A stretch of DNA of 46,279 nt, taken from NCBI GenBank assembly GCA_964058805.1, contig CAXKVV010001009.1:1-46279 (forward strand), in the 5' to 3' direction. Made by a program: the position numbers and the translations under genes. Within the stretch, counting starts at the first letter, position 1; every line of letters starts with the position of its first letter. Positions 31,960-44,140 of this stretch are shown here, in pieces. A model generated the notes under the pieces. It was not told the origin of the DNA. It was given only the letters and a program-made list of their open reading frames with translations, and searched no databases. The DNA comes from Schoenoplectus triqueter. Its lineage: Eukaryota > Streptophyta > Magnoliopsida > Poales > Cyperaceae.

Positions 31960-33530
31960 AAGCATATATTGCATTGTTGTAATTTATATTTCTGTCATAT
32001 TATATATTATTTATTTGAAATCCCTTACAGTGTAATAAAATTTAAACGTAACTAAATATTTTTTTTATGGACCTATATTATATAAGAAAATAAAAAAAAA
32101 ATTTGTAAAAGTGGAGAATATAAGAAAATAACATAAATTATTGCATGAGGAGAAAAAAACAAGAAAATATGAGTTCTCGGAGCATAATAAATTGGAAAAG
32201 ATAATAAAATTAAGTTAACGAAAGATGGGAAACGATATGGATGAAATGTCTTAAAGCTTAATCTCATAAATTAAAAGAGACAACAATAAAATATATTGAA
32301 ATTTGATTTATTAACTACCACTTGTGAGGCGATTCATTGTATGGAACCAAACTTCTCTCCTCCTCCATCGCGAAAGGGGATAAGGCCGACCATTGATATT
32401 TTCGTGGGTCCCAATCGGCGGATGCATCGCATCTTTTGCTGCTCATATAGTGGCTTATAGACTCATAGTTGGGTAGTAGACCCCACCAAATTGCGCAAAA
32501 ATTAATTGTATATGATCCATTACTTGTAGTCGTCACCTAATAGCGTTGAACAATAGAGCACTACAACTGCCACACGTGCCAACTGGTTCCGTGTCGTATC
32601 GACGTGGATAAGCATCGTTCTTCAAAAAGATATTTAGCGCTACTGCGGGACCCACTTAATTATCCTAATGTCTCACGGGATCTCATCTCTTCTAGCTCTC
32701 CAGCAACGTGAGAAAATTAATTACCGGCCTTAGATGTGAATTTCAATGTAACTATGCTTTACAGCTGGCGATAGTAACATCGGGTCGCGGGTCAAATTGA
32801 ACTGGTATTCTAGTCAGGTCCGATTTTGGGTCAGTTATTAGTATTATTTATTTCAGTTGTCGGATCAAATCAGGTTTATAAGAGCATTTGTATTTTATTA
32901 TTAAATTGATTGTCAAATTTCATTTAACGATTATTATTTGAATTGCAGAGATGTAGAGAGTAGATAAAATTAAACAATTATTTAAATTTCATAGTTCATT
33001 TGACAAACCACATCAACTAATGAGCAGAAAATTAATTACGAAAATATCATTTTGACAATTGCATTTTTTTTTCAGAGATATCACTCTTAAAATGAATTAT
33101 CGATTTGATGACGTGATATAAAAATTTAATTTTGGTAATCGACACCAATATATATACTCTAAGTATGAATGAATTGGCTGATATTTTGTTACTTAAAAGC
33201 GTTAATTGGAATGGTCGGGTCAGATCAGACCAAATTGAAATAGTTTAATCAGACAAGTTAATTGTCGAATTATAGGCTGAGCTGAGTTAGATCAGATTAT
33301 TTTGTATTATCTAGTATCTAACTTATTCTTGGGTTTGAGTTAATTCATATCGAATCATATCATTTCGAGTTAGTTTATCATTTTAAAAAATGGGGATCAG
33401 AAATTTAAAATAAAGGGGCGAATTATAACTATAGTATAATTTAATTTTATAAGAGGTCAAAGAGCATTTATATTTGAAATATATATTATTAAAGGGATAA
33501 AATGCAAAATTTTCTAATTTATGGGTGGGG
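31960..33530. other. Intergenic DNA without recognised genes
   Basis: A less AT-rich patch (32330-32710) contains ACACGTGCC (G-box core CACGTG at about 32573) and a short minus-strand open stretch without a family match. It could be an old promoter or gene remnant. 32780-33380 has scattered GGGTC/GGTCAGATCAGA motifs resembling decayed repeat ends. Nothing firm. Confidence 0.35.
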
Positions 33531-33535
33531 ATGGG

Positions 33536-34123
33536 TAAGAGTATCAATAGATATTCAAAATATAAATATTTGATCTATATCTGTATGAATGAATCTGCAT
33601 GTAGTTCTAAAAAAAATTTCGATAGTTCATTGAATCTGCATGGATCTTGAAAAAAGATCTGCTTTACTTTTTAGATTCATATCTGGATCTATTCAAATCT
33701 GAATCCATTATAAATTTGATAAAATAATTTCCGTCCAACTTTTAATATATATGGTAATAATTTTTTTATAGTAAAATTAATAATTATAATTATATTAGTT
33801 AGGTTAGTCTTCATAATAATTAAATCATATTATTCTAAATAAATGTATGTCAAGCAAGTTAGTTGAATTTGTATTTTAGTTATACATTATGTGTTTTGAT
33901 GCATATTGTACATATTTTATTCATGTTACATATTAAAATTATTATTATACATATTTAAATATAAAATTCAATAATGTTCTGCTATGATATCCACTATATA
34001 AATGAATATGAATTTGTATTTGAATCCTCAAATTTTAAATGAACTTGAATCTTATAAAATTTTAATGGATTCGTATTTGAATCAAGCAAAATCTGATCTG
34101 AATCTAACTTATTGACATCCTTA
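33536..34123. mobile_element. Decayed MITE, possibly hAT
   Basis: The left end TAAGAGTATCAATAGAT and reversed right end TAAGGATGTCAATAAGT form imperfect terminal repeats. Nearby are GAATCTGCATG and GGATTCGTATTTGAATC blocks that pair loosely. This resembles the common plant GGATGTCAATGG-type hAT ends. No matching 8-bp duplication was found, so boundaries are uncertain. Confidence 0.35.
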
Positions 34124-34243
34124 AAACGAGGTATGGCCTCATGTTACCTTTGATCCCACCATAGCAAAAAATATTCGAGTTGAATTGAGGGTCCGAAAGG
34201 GTTGAACAGATTTCATAATTTTTGCCATCTATATATGTTTATA

Positions 34244-35924
34244 CAGGGGCAGATTTACAGTATTTCAGGATCAGGTAAGTTTCTGACCCTGAATTCTGAT
34301 ATTCTTCAGAAGTTTAATAGTATTTACTGATTGTGCCTGACTATGAACTCAAATTAGGCCTGACACTAGACCCAGAATAAACTTTGGATGAAAAAAATTC
34401 AGCCTAGAATTGTCAAAATCGTGTCGTGGAAATCTGTTGGAGTTAACAGGTCCCAGATCCGCAAATCGGGTGCACCAAACTAAAAAAAATAGATCGTGAA
34501 TCGCCAAACTAAAAAAAATAGATCATGAACGACGAACCTTACCCAGCCCTGGTGATTCGCGAATCACAAATTTTCTCACGCCTCTGCCACTCGCGCTCGC
34601 CTGCCTCTTTGATCTTTGCTCGCCAATCTCTCTGATTTTCGCTCGGAAAACCCTTCTTTGATTCTGGTAAGTGGTAATTTGTTAATTTGTTTATAAATTA
34701 TAATTTATCTTCTCTGATTCTCATTCTGGTAATGCAATGTGCTATGATGTTGTAATTTGTAAACTGAAAATTGTGAAAGTACGAGGGTCATATGTGAAAT
34801 TCTTTAAAAAAAAATGGGGCTAGTTTCTGGTTAATCCAGAAAATAAGCATTTTTTATAAAGAAGGATAGTAATTGTTAATTGATATCAGGTAAATTTTAT
34901 CAAGCTAATGTTATTGCTAATGACTAGGAAGGATGAACTTCAAAAAAAAAAGTAAACATTAATTGATTAAAAGACTTAGGAATATAAGCTCTTACTCATA
35001 GCCTCAAGTACAGCTGGAATCATTGTGAGCATAACAAGCCAGTTCTTTCTACATAAGCACTCACTTACAATATTTTTTAAACTCCATATTTGTTATTACT
35101 ATATTAAAATACTAAGTTTTATATGTATGCTACATATATTGTGCCGAGAGGAAATAATGGATTTGACTCTTGTTATATATCCATTGAATGATTCAGCAAG
35201 ATTTGAAGGATTATGATTTATAAAATAATACATAAATTGCATGGAAGCTAATAGACACGCAATTTTATATCTAGCATTGCAAGTGTAAACTTATTTTTGC
35301 CCCTACTCAAACTCATATGCAGGCAATTACATACTCAAAACTTGACGCATTTTTTTATCCAAGTTAAAGATGTAAACACTAGTTAGAAAATTAATTGGAG
35401 AATTACCGTTTGGATATGTAGGGTAATAGTGATTTTTTGGAGGTAAAGGGAATAGATGAACTTTCTCAAAAACTCGTAGAAAAGAAAAAAAACACGCTAT
35501 TTATTCTTTGGTTTATAGATAACTAACATTGGCATTGATATTACCGGTGGCCACCGCTAGTATTGAAAGGACATATTTCAGCGATGAATGTGGTGAAAGA
35601 AGAATCAAGAAATAAAATAGGAGATCAATAGTTGAATGATTGCTTAGTTACTTATATTGAGAGAGATTTGTTCAAGAGTGTTGATAATGAAAGAATTATG
35701 CAAAGATTTTAAAATATGAAGACTCGTAGAGGCCGGCTCGATTTATCGTTAACATCTTGATTTTATTTTATTTGTGTTACTATATTTTAACAATATTTAT
35801 TTTTTTAATATGTAAAATATACTTTTTTTAATGGTATTCAATATTTTGAAAGAAATTTATATATTTTTTTAATTTTTATATGTACTTGTGTCTAACCTTG
35901 GATGAAATCCTAGATCCGCCACTG
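34244..35924 (+). mobile_element. Internally deleted hAT transposon, 1681 bp, with target duplication
   Basis: Ends CAGGGGCAGATTTACAG and reversed CAGTGGCGGATCTAGGATT are hAT-type terminal repeats. They are flanked by identical 8-bp TGTTTATA at 34236-34243 and 35925-35932. Near the left end a CT-rich leader (34560-34675) finishes in a good splice donor, ATTCTG|GTAAGTGG. Near the right end is the C-terminal dimerisation domain of a hAT transposase. Most of the transposase is missing. Confidence 0.88.
35529..35760 (+). pseudogene. hAT transposase C-terminal dimerisation domain, broken
   Basis: LPVATASIERT, then after a frame slip near 35575 SAMNVVKEESRNKIGDQ, stop (TAG, at a usual Trp), LNDCLVTYIERDLFKSVDNE, RIMQRF, stop (TAA, at a usual Gln), NMKTRRGRLDLS and a terminal TGA. 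The order and residues match the hAT family dimerisation domain of TTF/DUF4371-type transposases. It is clearly non-functional. Confidence 0.85.
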
Positions 35925-35932
35925 TGTTTATA

Positions 35933-36397
35933 TGTATTAAATGCAGCCCTACTACTGGACGAGATCCTATACATCTCACTAGTCACCAAAGTAATAAGTT
36001 CAGGATTCGAGAAATATTCGGTGAGGTAAAAAATTCACAATCAGGTATAATACGAAAATAGTTTATTTCATATAATATAAATTAAAATGTTAGAATTTAA
36101 ATATATATATATAAATAATATAAATTTTTATTTAAAATAATATATAATATATTTTATTTGCAAATGAAATATTTTTTATCATTAAAAACTCATTATATAT
36201 TAAAGTGACGAATTATTAATGAAATATCTAATTATAGGTAAACAATAAATTATTCACGAATTATGTTACATATTTGTCACTAAAATGATAAGTAGTTCGA
36301 TTATTTCCTAAAGAAAAAATAAAAGAGAATTGTAAAGCCATAGCCATAGCCATAACTCAAAAAACAGATTAAAGAGGCAGTATTTGATAATCATAAA
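35933..36397. other. AT-rich intergenic DNA
   Basis: No coding or repeat structure that I can support, apart from short AT runs and a CCATAG triplication near 36340. Confidence 0.35.
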
Positions 36398-36888
36398 ACC
36401 ACTGTTTTAAAATGAGGTCCATACGGACGCATATGCTGCCACATATCTGTATGCGGTGGTCGGACCGTACTCAGAATAATATGCGGTGTTAATATACGGT
36501 TTTGGTCCAATATGTGGTCTGTGCGATCCAATATGCGGTATGTGCAGCTCAGTATGCGGTATATATTATATAAAAGCTAAAAAACTCGTCTAATATACGG
36601 TATATATCATAAAAAAATGAAAAAATATCTTAAAAATTTATAAAAATAATATATATTTTATTGAGATTTGAATTTGCACAAATGTGCTATTATATAAACA
36701 TTAAAATAACTAGATCATCTTCTTCTTTTCTAATACTCTATACTCCTATTTATTATATTATAGATATAAAATCCGCATATAAGACTTCACATAAAAATTC
36801 GTATATGCGGCCGCATACCGCATATACGGTATGCGATGACCATCCACATATATATTGAAATCCGCATTTTAAATCATTACATAAAATA
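36398..36888. repeat. Probable MITE rich in ATGCGGT motifs
   Basis: The left end ACTGTTTTAAAATGAGGTCC and reversed right end GTAATGATTTAAAATGCGGA form imperfect terminal repeats. Inside, ATGCGGT or ATACGGT recurs about six times in 36450-36600, and its complement CCGCATA recurs at 36770-36860. GTTTTAAAT...GCGG ends occur in several plant MITE families. No clear target duplication. Confidence 0.5.
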
Positions 36889-37749
36889 AATTTCCGACAT
36901 GCGTCAGGATTAACTTTCACTATCCTATCTGAAAATAGATATGCTAAATTTGTTCACGTTACTGAAGACCGAAGAGGAGCTAAATCCATTACCAGGGAAC
37001 GGATCAGGTTTCTTACTCGTACGGATATCCAAGTGAGGAATGTAATTGTTGGTTTTCTTTTTTTAAATAAAGATAAAAATCAAAATTTTGAATTTAAATA
37101 TCGACAAAGTTAAAGAGTTTGAGACCAACAATTTTGATACGGTCATTGCTTATATGAGTAATGGGAATGTCTATGGATAGAGAATATTTAATTCGGACAG
37201 AAAAAAAATAAAACAATAGAGTCAAATTTAAAGAGATTAATTAATTATGTCAAAATCAAATGTTTGCACTCAATATTATATATATAAAGTATAAACACTT
37301 TTCTAAAATTTATATTTTTTTAATTTTAGGTATCTCTAACTTAAATTACGAAGCATATACTTTTGAAAAATATGTATATTTAATATAGTGTACAAATAAA
37401 ATGTATAGAAGTACTTGAGGTGTAAGTGTAGTTTCCTAACCAAAAATTAGTCCTAAAGGAAAATATTTTTTTAATGAATGAATCATCCCATCAAAGCTGT
37501 TAAAAATATATAAAATATCAAGTTGAAATGTTCATTGCGATCATGTAATTTAATGAAATATAAATAGATCATTTAATGAAAGGATCGTGATATAAAATAC
37601 GAATAAACTTAATATATTTTATATTATCTGATTAATTGTGAGTTCTAATTTATATTATATTATTAATTATATGATTAATTGTGAGCTCTAATTTATATTA
37701 TATTATTTTATATGATATACGTGCTCTTGGGCTTTAATTTCAATAATAA
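36889..37749. other. AT-rich intergenic DNA
   Basis: No gene seen. At 37620-37720 a unit of about 44 bp (GATTAATTGTGAGYTCTAA then TTATATTATATTATT) is tandemly doubled. Confidence 0.4.
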
Positions 37750-38130
37750 AATATATTATGTTGATACATATTTTATATCATTTAATAACTGATTTAACAA
37801 CTTTAATTTTAAGATTATACTGATTTTTAATTTTACCCTTAAAAATCTTAAATTTATCAAGTACTTCAAATTATTCAAAAATTAAATACACGTAAGCATA
37901 ACGAAAATAGTTATCAATAAAAGTGATAAATGATTTATGTCCGTCAAGACTCGTAGTAAGAAAAGAATCACATATATCTATGTGAATTATTTTCAATAGT
38001 CTCTCACTTCGATTGGCTCATTTTTATTTTTTTAACAATTTTTTTCTTTAACGCATTCAATACAGTAGTCAAAATCAGAAAAATCTAATGTTTGTACAGA
38101 ATCCCATTTTATTTTAGGGATATAAAAATA
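37750..38130 (-). pseudogene. Inverted Ty1/copia GAG-pre-integrase/integrase fragment
   Basis: On the minus strand, with stops and slips: LDFSDFDYCIECVKEK (zinc-binding HHCC end), then SLDGHKSFITFIDNYFRYAYVYLI, the start of the integrase core, then DKFKIFK. The same segment exists on the plus strand at about 39935-40180 in the main copia element, so this is a second copy in opposite orientation. Confidence 0.75.
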
Positions 38131-38252
38131 TTTCCCACTAGTACCTCTTTTATGTTATAGTTATGAATCATATTCTATTTTCTAGGGATGTAAATTTTTT
38201 CAAGTTGATACTTCTTTTATGTTATAATCTTGATTCATGTTCTGTTTTATTT
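38116..38252. repeat. 68-bp tandem duplication
   Basis: Two diverged units starting AGGGATATAAAAATATTT (38116) and AGGGATGTAAATTTTTT (38184). Both contain CTTTTATGTTATA and GATTCAT further on. Confidence 0.7.
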
Positions 38253-38559
38253 ATCTAAAATTCATTATTATACTAAACGGCCCAATGAAAGTTTATATAT
38301 AATTTGTTTTACTCTATATCAATTCACTTTTAATATTTGATTGTTATAAATTTCATAAATTTTAATTATAGCTGTCATTTTATGAAAATGAAATATATTA
38401 TACATTATGTTTGTATTACTATTATATTTTATATTTAATAAATTATTATAATTATTTTTATCAATTTATTTGTCTGTATAGTTTATTAAATTTATTATGT
38501 AAGTATTTTAATAATGAAGAATAATTTAAAAGTACTTCTAAGGCTAATGTAAGTATTTT

Positions 38560-41500
38560 AATAATGAAAATACTCACTTTTAAATATAATGGGACAAGCG
38601 GTGTATATGAACATATCATGATGATAAATGATATGACCACAAAATTAAAAGACATGGATATGATGATTTTCAATGGATTTTTAGTTCACTTCATTATGAC
38701 TTCACTTCCTATACACAGTTTCGGTCTTAGATAGAAAAAGTGAAAGATGAGAAAATTAATTATCATGTGTGATTAAGAAGAAGAAAAGATTACAAATGAA
38801 AAATTCGACTTAACACATGCTGTTATTGATGGTCCAAAATCGAAGAAAAGTAAAGGCAATGATAAAGATAAAAATAAGGTAAATATATTTTTTTTATGTT
38901 AACAAAGTATGTATGTCTGATATAAAATATATTCCTAAGTATCATCACTGTAAGAAACATGGATACATAAAGAAAAATTATAAGAAGTTTAAAGATTGAC
39001 TCGCTAAGAATGGTATGATTTTAATTCCATGATTTGTCAATATTTTTTAGTTGATATTTCCTTAATATGTGGTGGGTTGACGTTGGTGTCTCTGTGCACA
39101 TTACGAACTCATTACAGAGATTTTTTTTCTGTGAGGATACTTCTAAAGGGAGAAAGGAAACTCAAGTTAACTAATGGATTAAAGAGTTGAGGCGTAATAT
39201 CTTGATATGGAAACATAAGAAATCCATCGTCAATGGCGATGGAGTTTCCGACGAACTCTAATTCCTAACCCTTTCACTATAAGTTGGAGAAGCGATACTG
39301 AAACGGGCTATAATGCGACTTTAGGCGCAGAGCGAGGAATATTCATTCAGAATTACTCTTAGAGATTGACCCTATGATTTGGAATGAGTATAAGGCAAGC
39401 ATACTGCCTGCCTGTTTTCGTTGGTTTCATTGGTTCAATTATCTTTAAACATCCCCTTACTTCTATATCCAGATGGTCAGGCCAAAAATAAGAATTGGGG
39501 AAAGAGGGCTCCCGTGCTCTACATGTTTGTTGTTGAAGTCGAGACTGTTGGAACTCTTCGTTTGATTTTAATGACTGACTGTATCCTTAATTTGTATGAT
39601 ATAGTATATATTTCAAGTACGATTAAAAATTAAATTTCTATTTTTATACTTGATACGTGTGATTTTATATTTTAATTTAAAAATAATGAGTTTGATATTA
39701 TATCATAACTTTAAAAATATTAGTTCTGGATTGTTATGTGATAATCTATATAAGTTATGTTTGGTTTATTTATTTTTGGAATTTTTATTATCTTTGAATA
39801 TTACTAATGGTAAATGTGGAATTAAGAGAAATCATGATGGGAGATATTCTTTAAAATTATGGCATTGCAAGTTTGATCATATTTCAAGAGATAGAATACA
39901 ATATCTCATGAAAATAACACTAGATTTTTTTTAATTTTGACAACTATATTGAATGCATTAAAACAAAGTTTGTTAAGAGAAATAAGAAAAGAACCATTCG
40001 AAATAGGGGACTATTGAAAATAATTCACAAAAATATATGTGATTTTTTCCTACTATGAGTCTTAACGGGCATAAATCATTTATTACTCTTATTGATGATT
40101 TTTCTCGTTATACTTACGTGTATCTAATTTCTAAAAAAATTTGAAACACTTGATAAATTTAATATTTCAAGACTGAAATTAAAAATCAGCATAATCTTAA
40201 AATTAAAATTATTAGATCATATAGAGGAGGTCACTATTATGGTAGACACACTGACTTAGATCAAAGTTCATGCATGTTTGCTTTGTTTCTTCAAGAAAAT
40301 TATATTGTACATCAGTTTTTTATGTCGGGAGATCCTCAGAAAAATAGAGTAGCTAAAAGGTGTTATCGTACATTAATGAATATAGTATGTAATATGATAT
40401 TCAATACTAATTTACCAGAATATTTGTGGCCCGAAGCTTTAAAAATAGCCAATATGTGCTAAATCGAGTTTGTAGTAAATCTATTCTAAAAACACCTTAT
40501 GAATTATGAACTGATAGAAAATCACAATTAAGAAACTTACGTGTGTGGGGTATTCCACATATTAAGAAATTAAATTCTAAAATCGTTAGTTATTATTTTA
40601 TAGGTTATCCAGAGAGATCCAAAAAATTTTAATTTTATTATTCCTCACATATCACCAAAATAGTTGAAACTAGATACACAGTATTTTTTGAAAATGACAA
40701 TATTAGTGGGAGTAATGAAAAATGAACTGTAAATCTACAACAAAAAGATTGAATTTATGTTTCAACTTCAGTCTTTACAAAGGATATAAGTTTTTCTTCT
40801 TTATAGGTAAATGATTAAGTACTAATGTTAATAATTTTTCTAACGTTGATGAAGTACTTATGCTGCCACAAGAATATTTCCGTAAATCACAAAGAATAAG
40901 AAAATCTACAATAACTGATGATTATATTGTATACCTTTCTGAAGAGGGTTCTGATTTAGGTCATGAAGATGATCCAATATTAATTAAACAAGCTATTATG
41001 AGTAGAAATTCATCTCAATAGTTAGAAAACATGAATGGTAAGATAAAATCTATGAAAATTAATAAAGTTTGGACCTTGTTGAGTTATCTATTGGAGTTAA
41101 ACCCTGTAGGATATAAATGGGTTTATAAAATTAAAATTGATTCTCAAGGTAACATCAAAAGATATAAGACCTGACTAATTATTAAAGGATTTACACAACA
41201 AGAATGAATATATTATGATAACATTTTTCATCGATCTCAAAGAAAGATTCATTATGAGTTATTTTAGAAGTGCATCAGATAGATGTAAAAATTATATTTC
41301 TTAATGGTGGCTTGCGTGAAGTATAGAAACGATCAATTTATGTGCTAAAGACAAAGAATATATGGGATGTCGATATAAACGATCAATTTATGGGTAAAAA
41401 TAAGCTTCAAGACAGTGATATCTTAAATTTGATCATGTTATAACTGAGTTTGAATTTAAAGAAAATATTATTGATTAATGCATATATCTTAAGGTTAGTG

Positions 41501-42506
41501 AAAATAAATTTATCATTCTCATTTATATGTGGATGATATTTTATTAGTAAATAGTGATTTAGATATGTTGTTTGAGATAAAATATTTTCTATCAAAGAAA
41601 TTTGACATAAAGTAACTTGGTAAAGCCTCTTATGTTATAAGTATTGAAATTCACCGAGATCGATCTTGTGAGATCTTATGTTTATCTCAGAAAGTATATG
41701 TTAAAAAAAATACTTAAATATTACAATATACAAATTACTCTCTAAGTGCTGATCCTATTATAAAGGGTGGTAAATTATACAAGTTTCAATGTCCCAAAAA
41801 AATTTTAGAACGTGCACAAATGAAGCAAATCCGTTATGCTTTAGTATTGTGGAGTTTAATATATGCACAAGTTTGTACATATTCTAATATTACCTTTGTT
41901 GTTGGCATGCTTGGTTGGTATGAAATAGTTCCGAGAATGGACCATTAGAAAACTGCTAAGAAAGTTTTGCACTATTTATAAAGGGCTAAAAACTATATGC
42001 TTACTTTTAGAAAGTTAGATAACCTTAAGGTTATTGGTTATTCTGATTCTAACTTTTTTGGGTGTGTTGTCAGTAAGAAATCTACATCAAATTATATATT
42101 CATGCTTGTAAGGAAAATAATATCATGGAAAAGTACTAAGTAGTTTATAACAACATATTCCACTATGTAAGTAGAATTTATGGCATGTTATGAAGATATT
42201 AATTAAGCAGTTTTGTTGAATAATTTCATATCCAGACTTCAATTGATAAATAGTATTGCAATACCACATAACTTACTTTGTGATAATCAGGCTGTTATTT
42301 TCTTCTCTAAAAATAATAAATCAAACGTTGCTTCTAAATGAATTGACATCAAATATCTTATTATTAGAGACAAAATAAAAGATGGTGCTATTGGCATATA
42401 ATACATTATTACAAGGGCTACGTTAGCTGATTCACTAACAAAGTTGTTACCACCTACTCTTTACAAAGACCATGTTGCCGACATGAGTTTGGTAAATGAG
42501 TTATGA
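38560..42506 (+). pseudogene. copia gag-pol remnants
   Basis: Gag: YNGT-like start, YEHIMMINDMTTKLKDMDM; degenerate zinc knuckle HHCKKHGYIKKNYKKFKD (about 38945). Protease: WWVDVGVSVHITNSLQRF (39070), with the usual DSG or DTG changed to DVG; later VGTLRLILMTDCILNLYDIVY. Integrase: LWHCKFDHISRDRIQ, FDNYIECIKTKFVKR, GDPQKNRVAKRCYRTLMN. RT: NPVGYKWVYKIKIDSQGNI, then ILYVDDILLVNSD (catalytic YVDD, about 41525) and KKFDIK. RNase H: GYSDSNFFGCVVSKKST, then LCDNQAVIFFSKN and ADSLTKLLPP. The final frame ends DMSLVNEL at 42504-42506. Confidence 0.88.
39190..39508. other. Foreign-looking insert within the copia protease region
   Basis: Between the protease start (to about 39185) and its continuation (LYMFVVEVETVGTLRL from about 39513) lie about 300 bp that do not read as copia in any frame. 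They are visibly less AT-rich than the surroundings (for example CTGAAACGGGCTATAATGCG). Possible organellar DNA or another mobile fragment. I could not match it to a known gene. Confidence 0.4.
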
Positions 42507-42659
42507 TGTTTGTTGTAATGTATAATATTTAGTTTATGTATTGAAGCTTCATCTATATATATTGATTTTAAATTTATAATATTTACTTATTTCTTATATT
42601 GTGTATTATTATTATTTTTACTTATTGAATTTAAGTAATTTTTAACTTATGAGGATCGA

Positions 42660-43354
42660 ATTAATTTTATTAACCATTTGTTGGAAAGAATATCGGTTTT
42701 TATTAAAATTAAACTAGAACTGGTTTTAATAAAAACAGATTTTCATTCATATGAATTAGAAGCTGAATTTGAATCGATTTTAATGAAAATCAGTTTCAAT
42801 TAAGTTTTATGAATTAAAAATGATTTTTATTAAAACAGATTCTATTAATTATTTCGAATCAAAATCGGCTTTAATTAAGTTTTTTGAATTAGAATCATTT
42901 TTTAATAAAATCAACAATAAAATATTTTGTATTCGATTTTTAAAATGTTTAAAGCCGATTTTATAAAAATTTGTGCTAAAATAGATTAGTTAGAGTCGAT
43001 TTTATAAAAATTGATGGTATAATAGTTTGGTTAGAGATGGATTTATAAATATTAGTGCTAAAATAATTTCGTTAAAGTCATTTTTTCATAAAATAAATAG
43101 TGCTAAAATAGTTTGGTTAGAGTTGATTTATAAAAATCTGGTCCTAAAATAGAGCTTCAAAATTGATTAACATGAAAATCGACTCTAACTCTCATATACC
43201 AATGATAATGTTACCATTAGAACCTGTTATTTTATAAATTTCAGTTCTAAAATATTTCACTCAAATTATCACAGTGCCATTCAACCCTTTTAGAATCGAT
43301 TTTCTATTTCACCAGTGCTAAATAGGCGGTTCTAAAGATCTTTTTTTAGTAGTG
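42660..43354. mobile_element. Second CACTA terminus with subterminal repeats (unrelated to the first)
   Basis: The right end TTTTTTTAGTAGTG finishes at 43354, the reverse of a CACTACTAAAAAAA terminus. To its left, units such as TCGATTTTATAAAAATT followed by GTGCTAAAATAG-type text recur with a spacing of about 60 bp (42950-43150). ATCGATTTTAATGAAAATC and AAATCGGCTTTAATTAAG variants lie further left. This is the subterminal repeat pattern of CACTA elements. No left terminus or gene is seen, so it is a truncated or deleted derivative. Confidence 0.65.
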
Positions 43355-43507
43355 CCAATACTATAATTAATGAGGATCAAATAAGATAATAGTTATTACT
43401 TTGGTTTGTTGTTTCTAACTAAATATGATTTAAGTTAATGATATTGTATTGACCAATTTTATATGTGTGGTTCATTATAATATTTAAAATTTAGACAAGT
43501 GGGAGAA

Positions 43508-44026
43508 TGTTAGAATATTTAAATGTTATAATATTTAATGTGCAGTCTAGTACTAATAATTATGAGTCACGTTTATTTATAAATAATTAATTAAATGGTG
43601 TGTCTGAATAGTGGATCTGAAGGGTGTATATGAATAGTGCATCTGAAGAGTGTATTTGTATTTTGATGAAAAATTCAGCTATCCAAATTTATTATATTAG
43701 ATCTCAGGGGTTGCCTCAGTTTCTATAAAAAAAGTCTCATATTTTGTAATTCTAAATACTTATAACTATTTTGTTCACTAAAAAAGCAGAAAAAAAAGCA
43801 GAAAGAAAAATACCTAATTAAGCTATCATCACGTCTAAAAAAATGCCTAAAGATTAGTACTTCCACTTTGGTTAGTTTTTGCTTCTGCTAGTTTCTGCTT
43901 CAAGATATATGCTCTTCAAAACTATGAGTTCTAATTTAAATTTTATTTTTTTATAAGATTTACATGATTCATAATTATTAGTAGTATGCTACATATTAAA
44001 TATTATAATATTTAAATATTTTAACA
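43508..44026 (+). repeat. 3' LTR of the copia element, 519 bp
   Basis: It starts TGTTAGAATATTTAAATG directly after the polypurine tract and ends AAATATTTTAACA. The first 35 or so bases are an imperfect inverted copy of the last 35, much longer than the usual few-base TG...CA inverted ends. Confidence 0.8.
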
Positions 44027-44140
44027 GATCCTATAAATTGACATTTGTATTAATATTTTTTTATCTGTGAATTTTCATTGTCATAATTTTTTGAAATGAA
44101 ATCATATGTTATTCCAAATAACATGATCCTATTATTTTAA

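Larger units (their letters stand above)
38560..44026 (+). mobile_element. Decayed Ty1/copia LTR retrotransposon, 5' LTR not found
   Basis: The order gag, protease, integrase, RT, RNase H is diagnostic of Ty1/copia. The polypurine tract CAAGTGGGAGAA (43496-43507) and 3' LTR (43508-44026) are present. The 5' LTR and PBS are not recognised; upstream sequence is AT-rich and includes an inverted integrase piece. Coding is riddled with stops. Two insertions are suspected inside: about 39190-39508 and a CACTA terminus ending at 43354. Confidence 0.85.

Noticed and set aside
32315..32536. 73-residue minus-strand open frame
   Set aside because: No family similarity, no splice or promoter support, unusual composition; not called as a gene.
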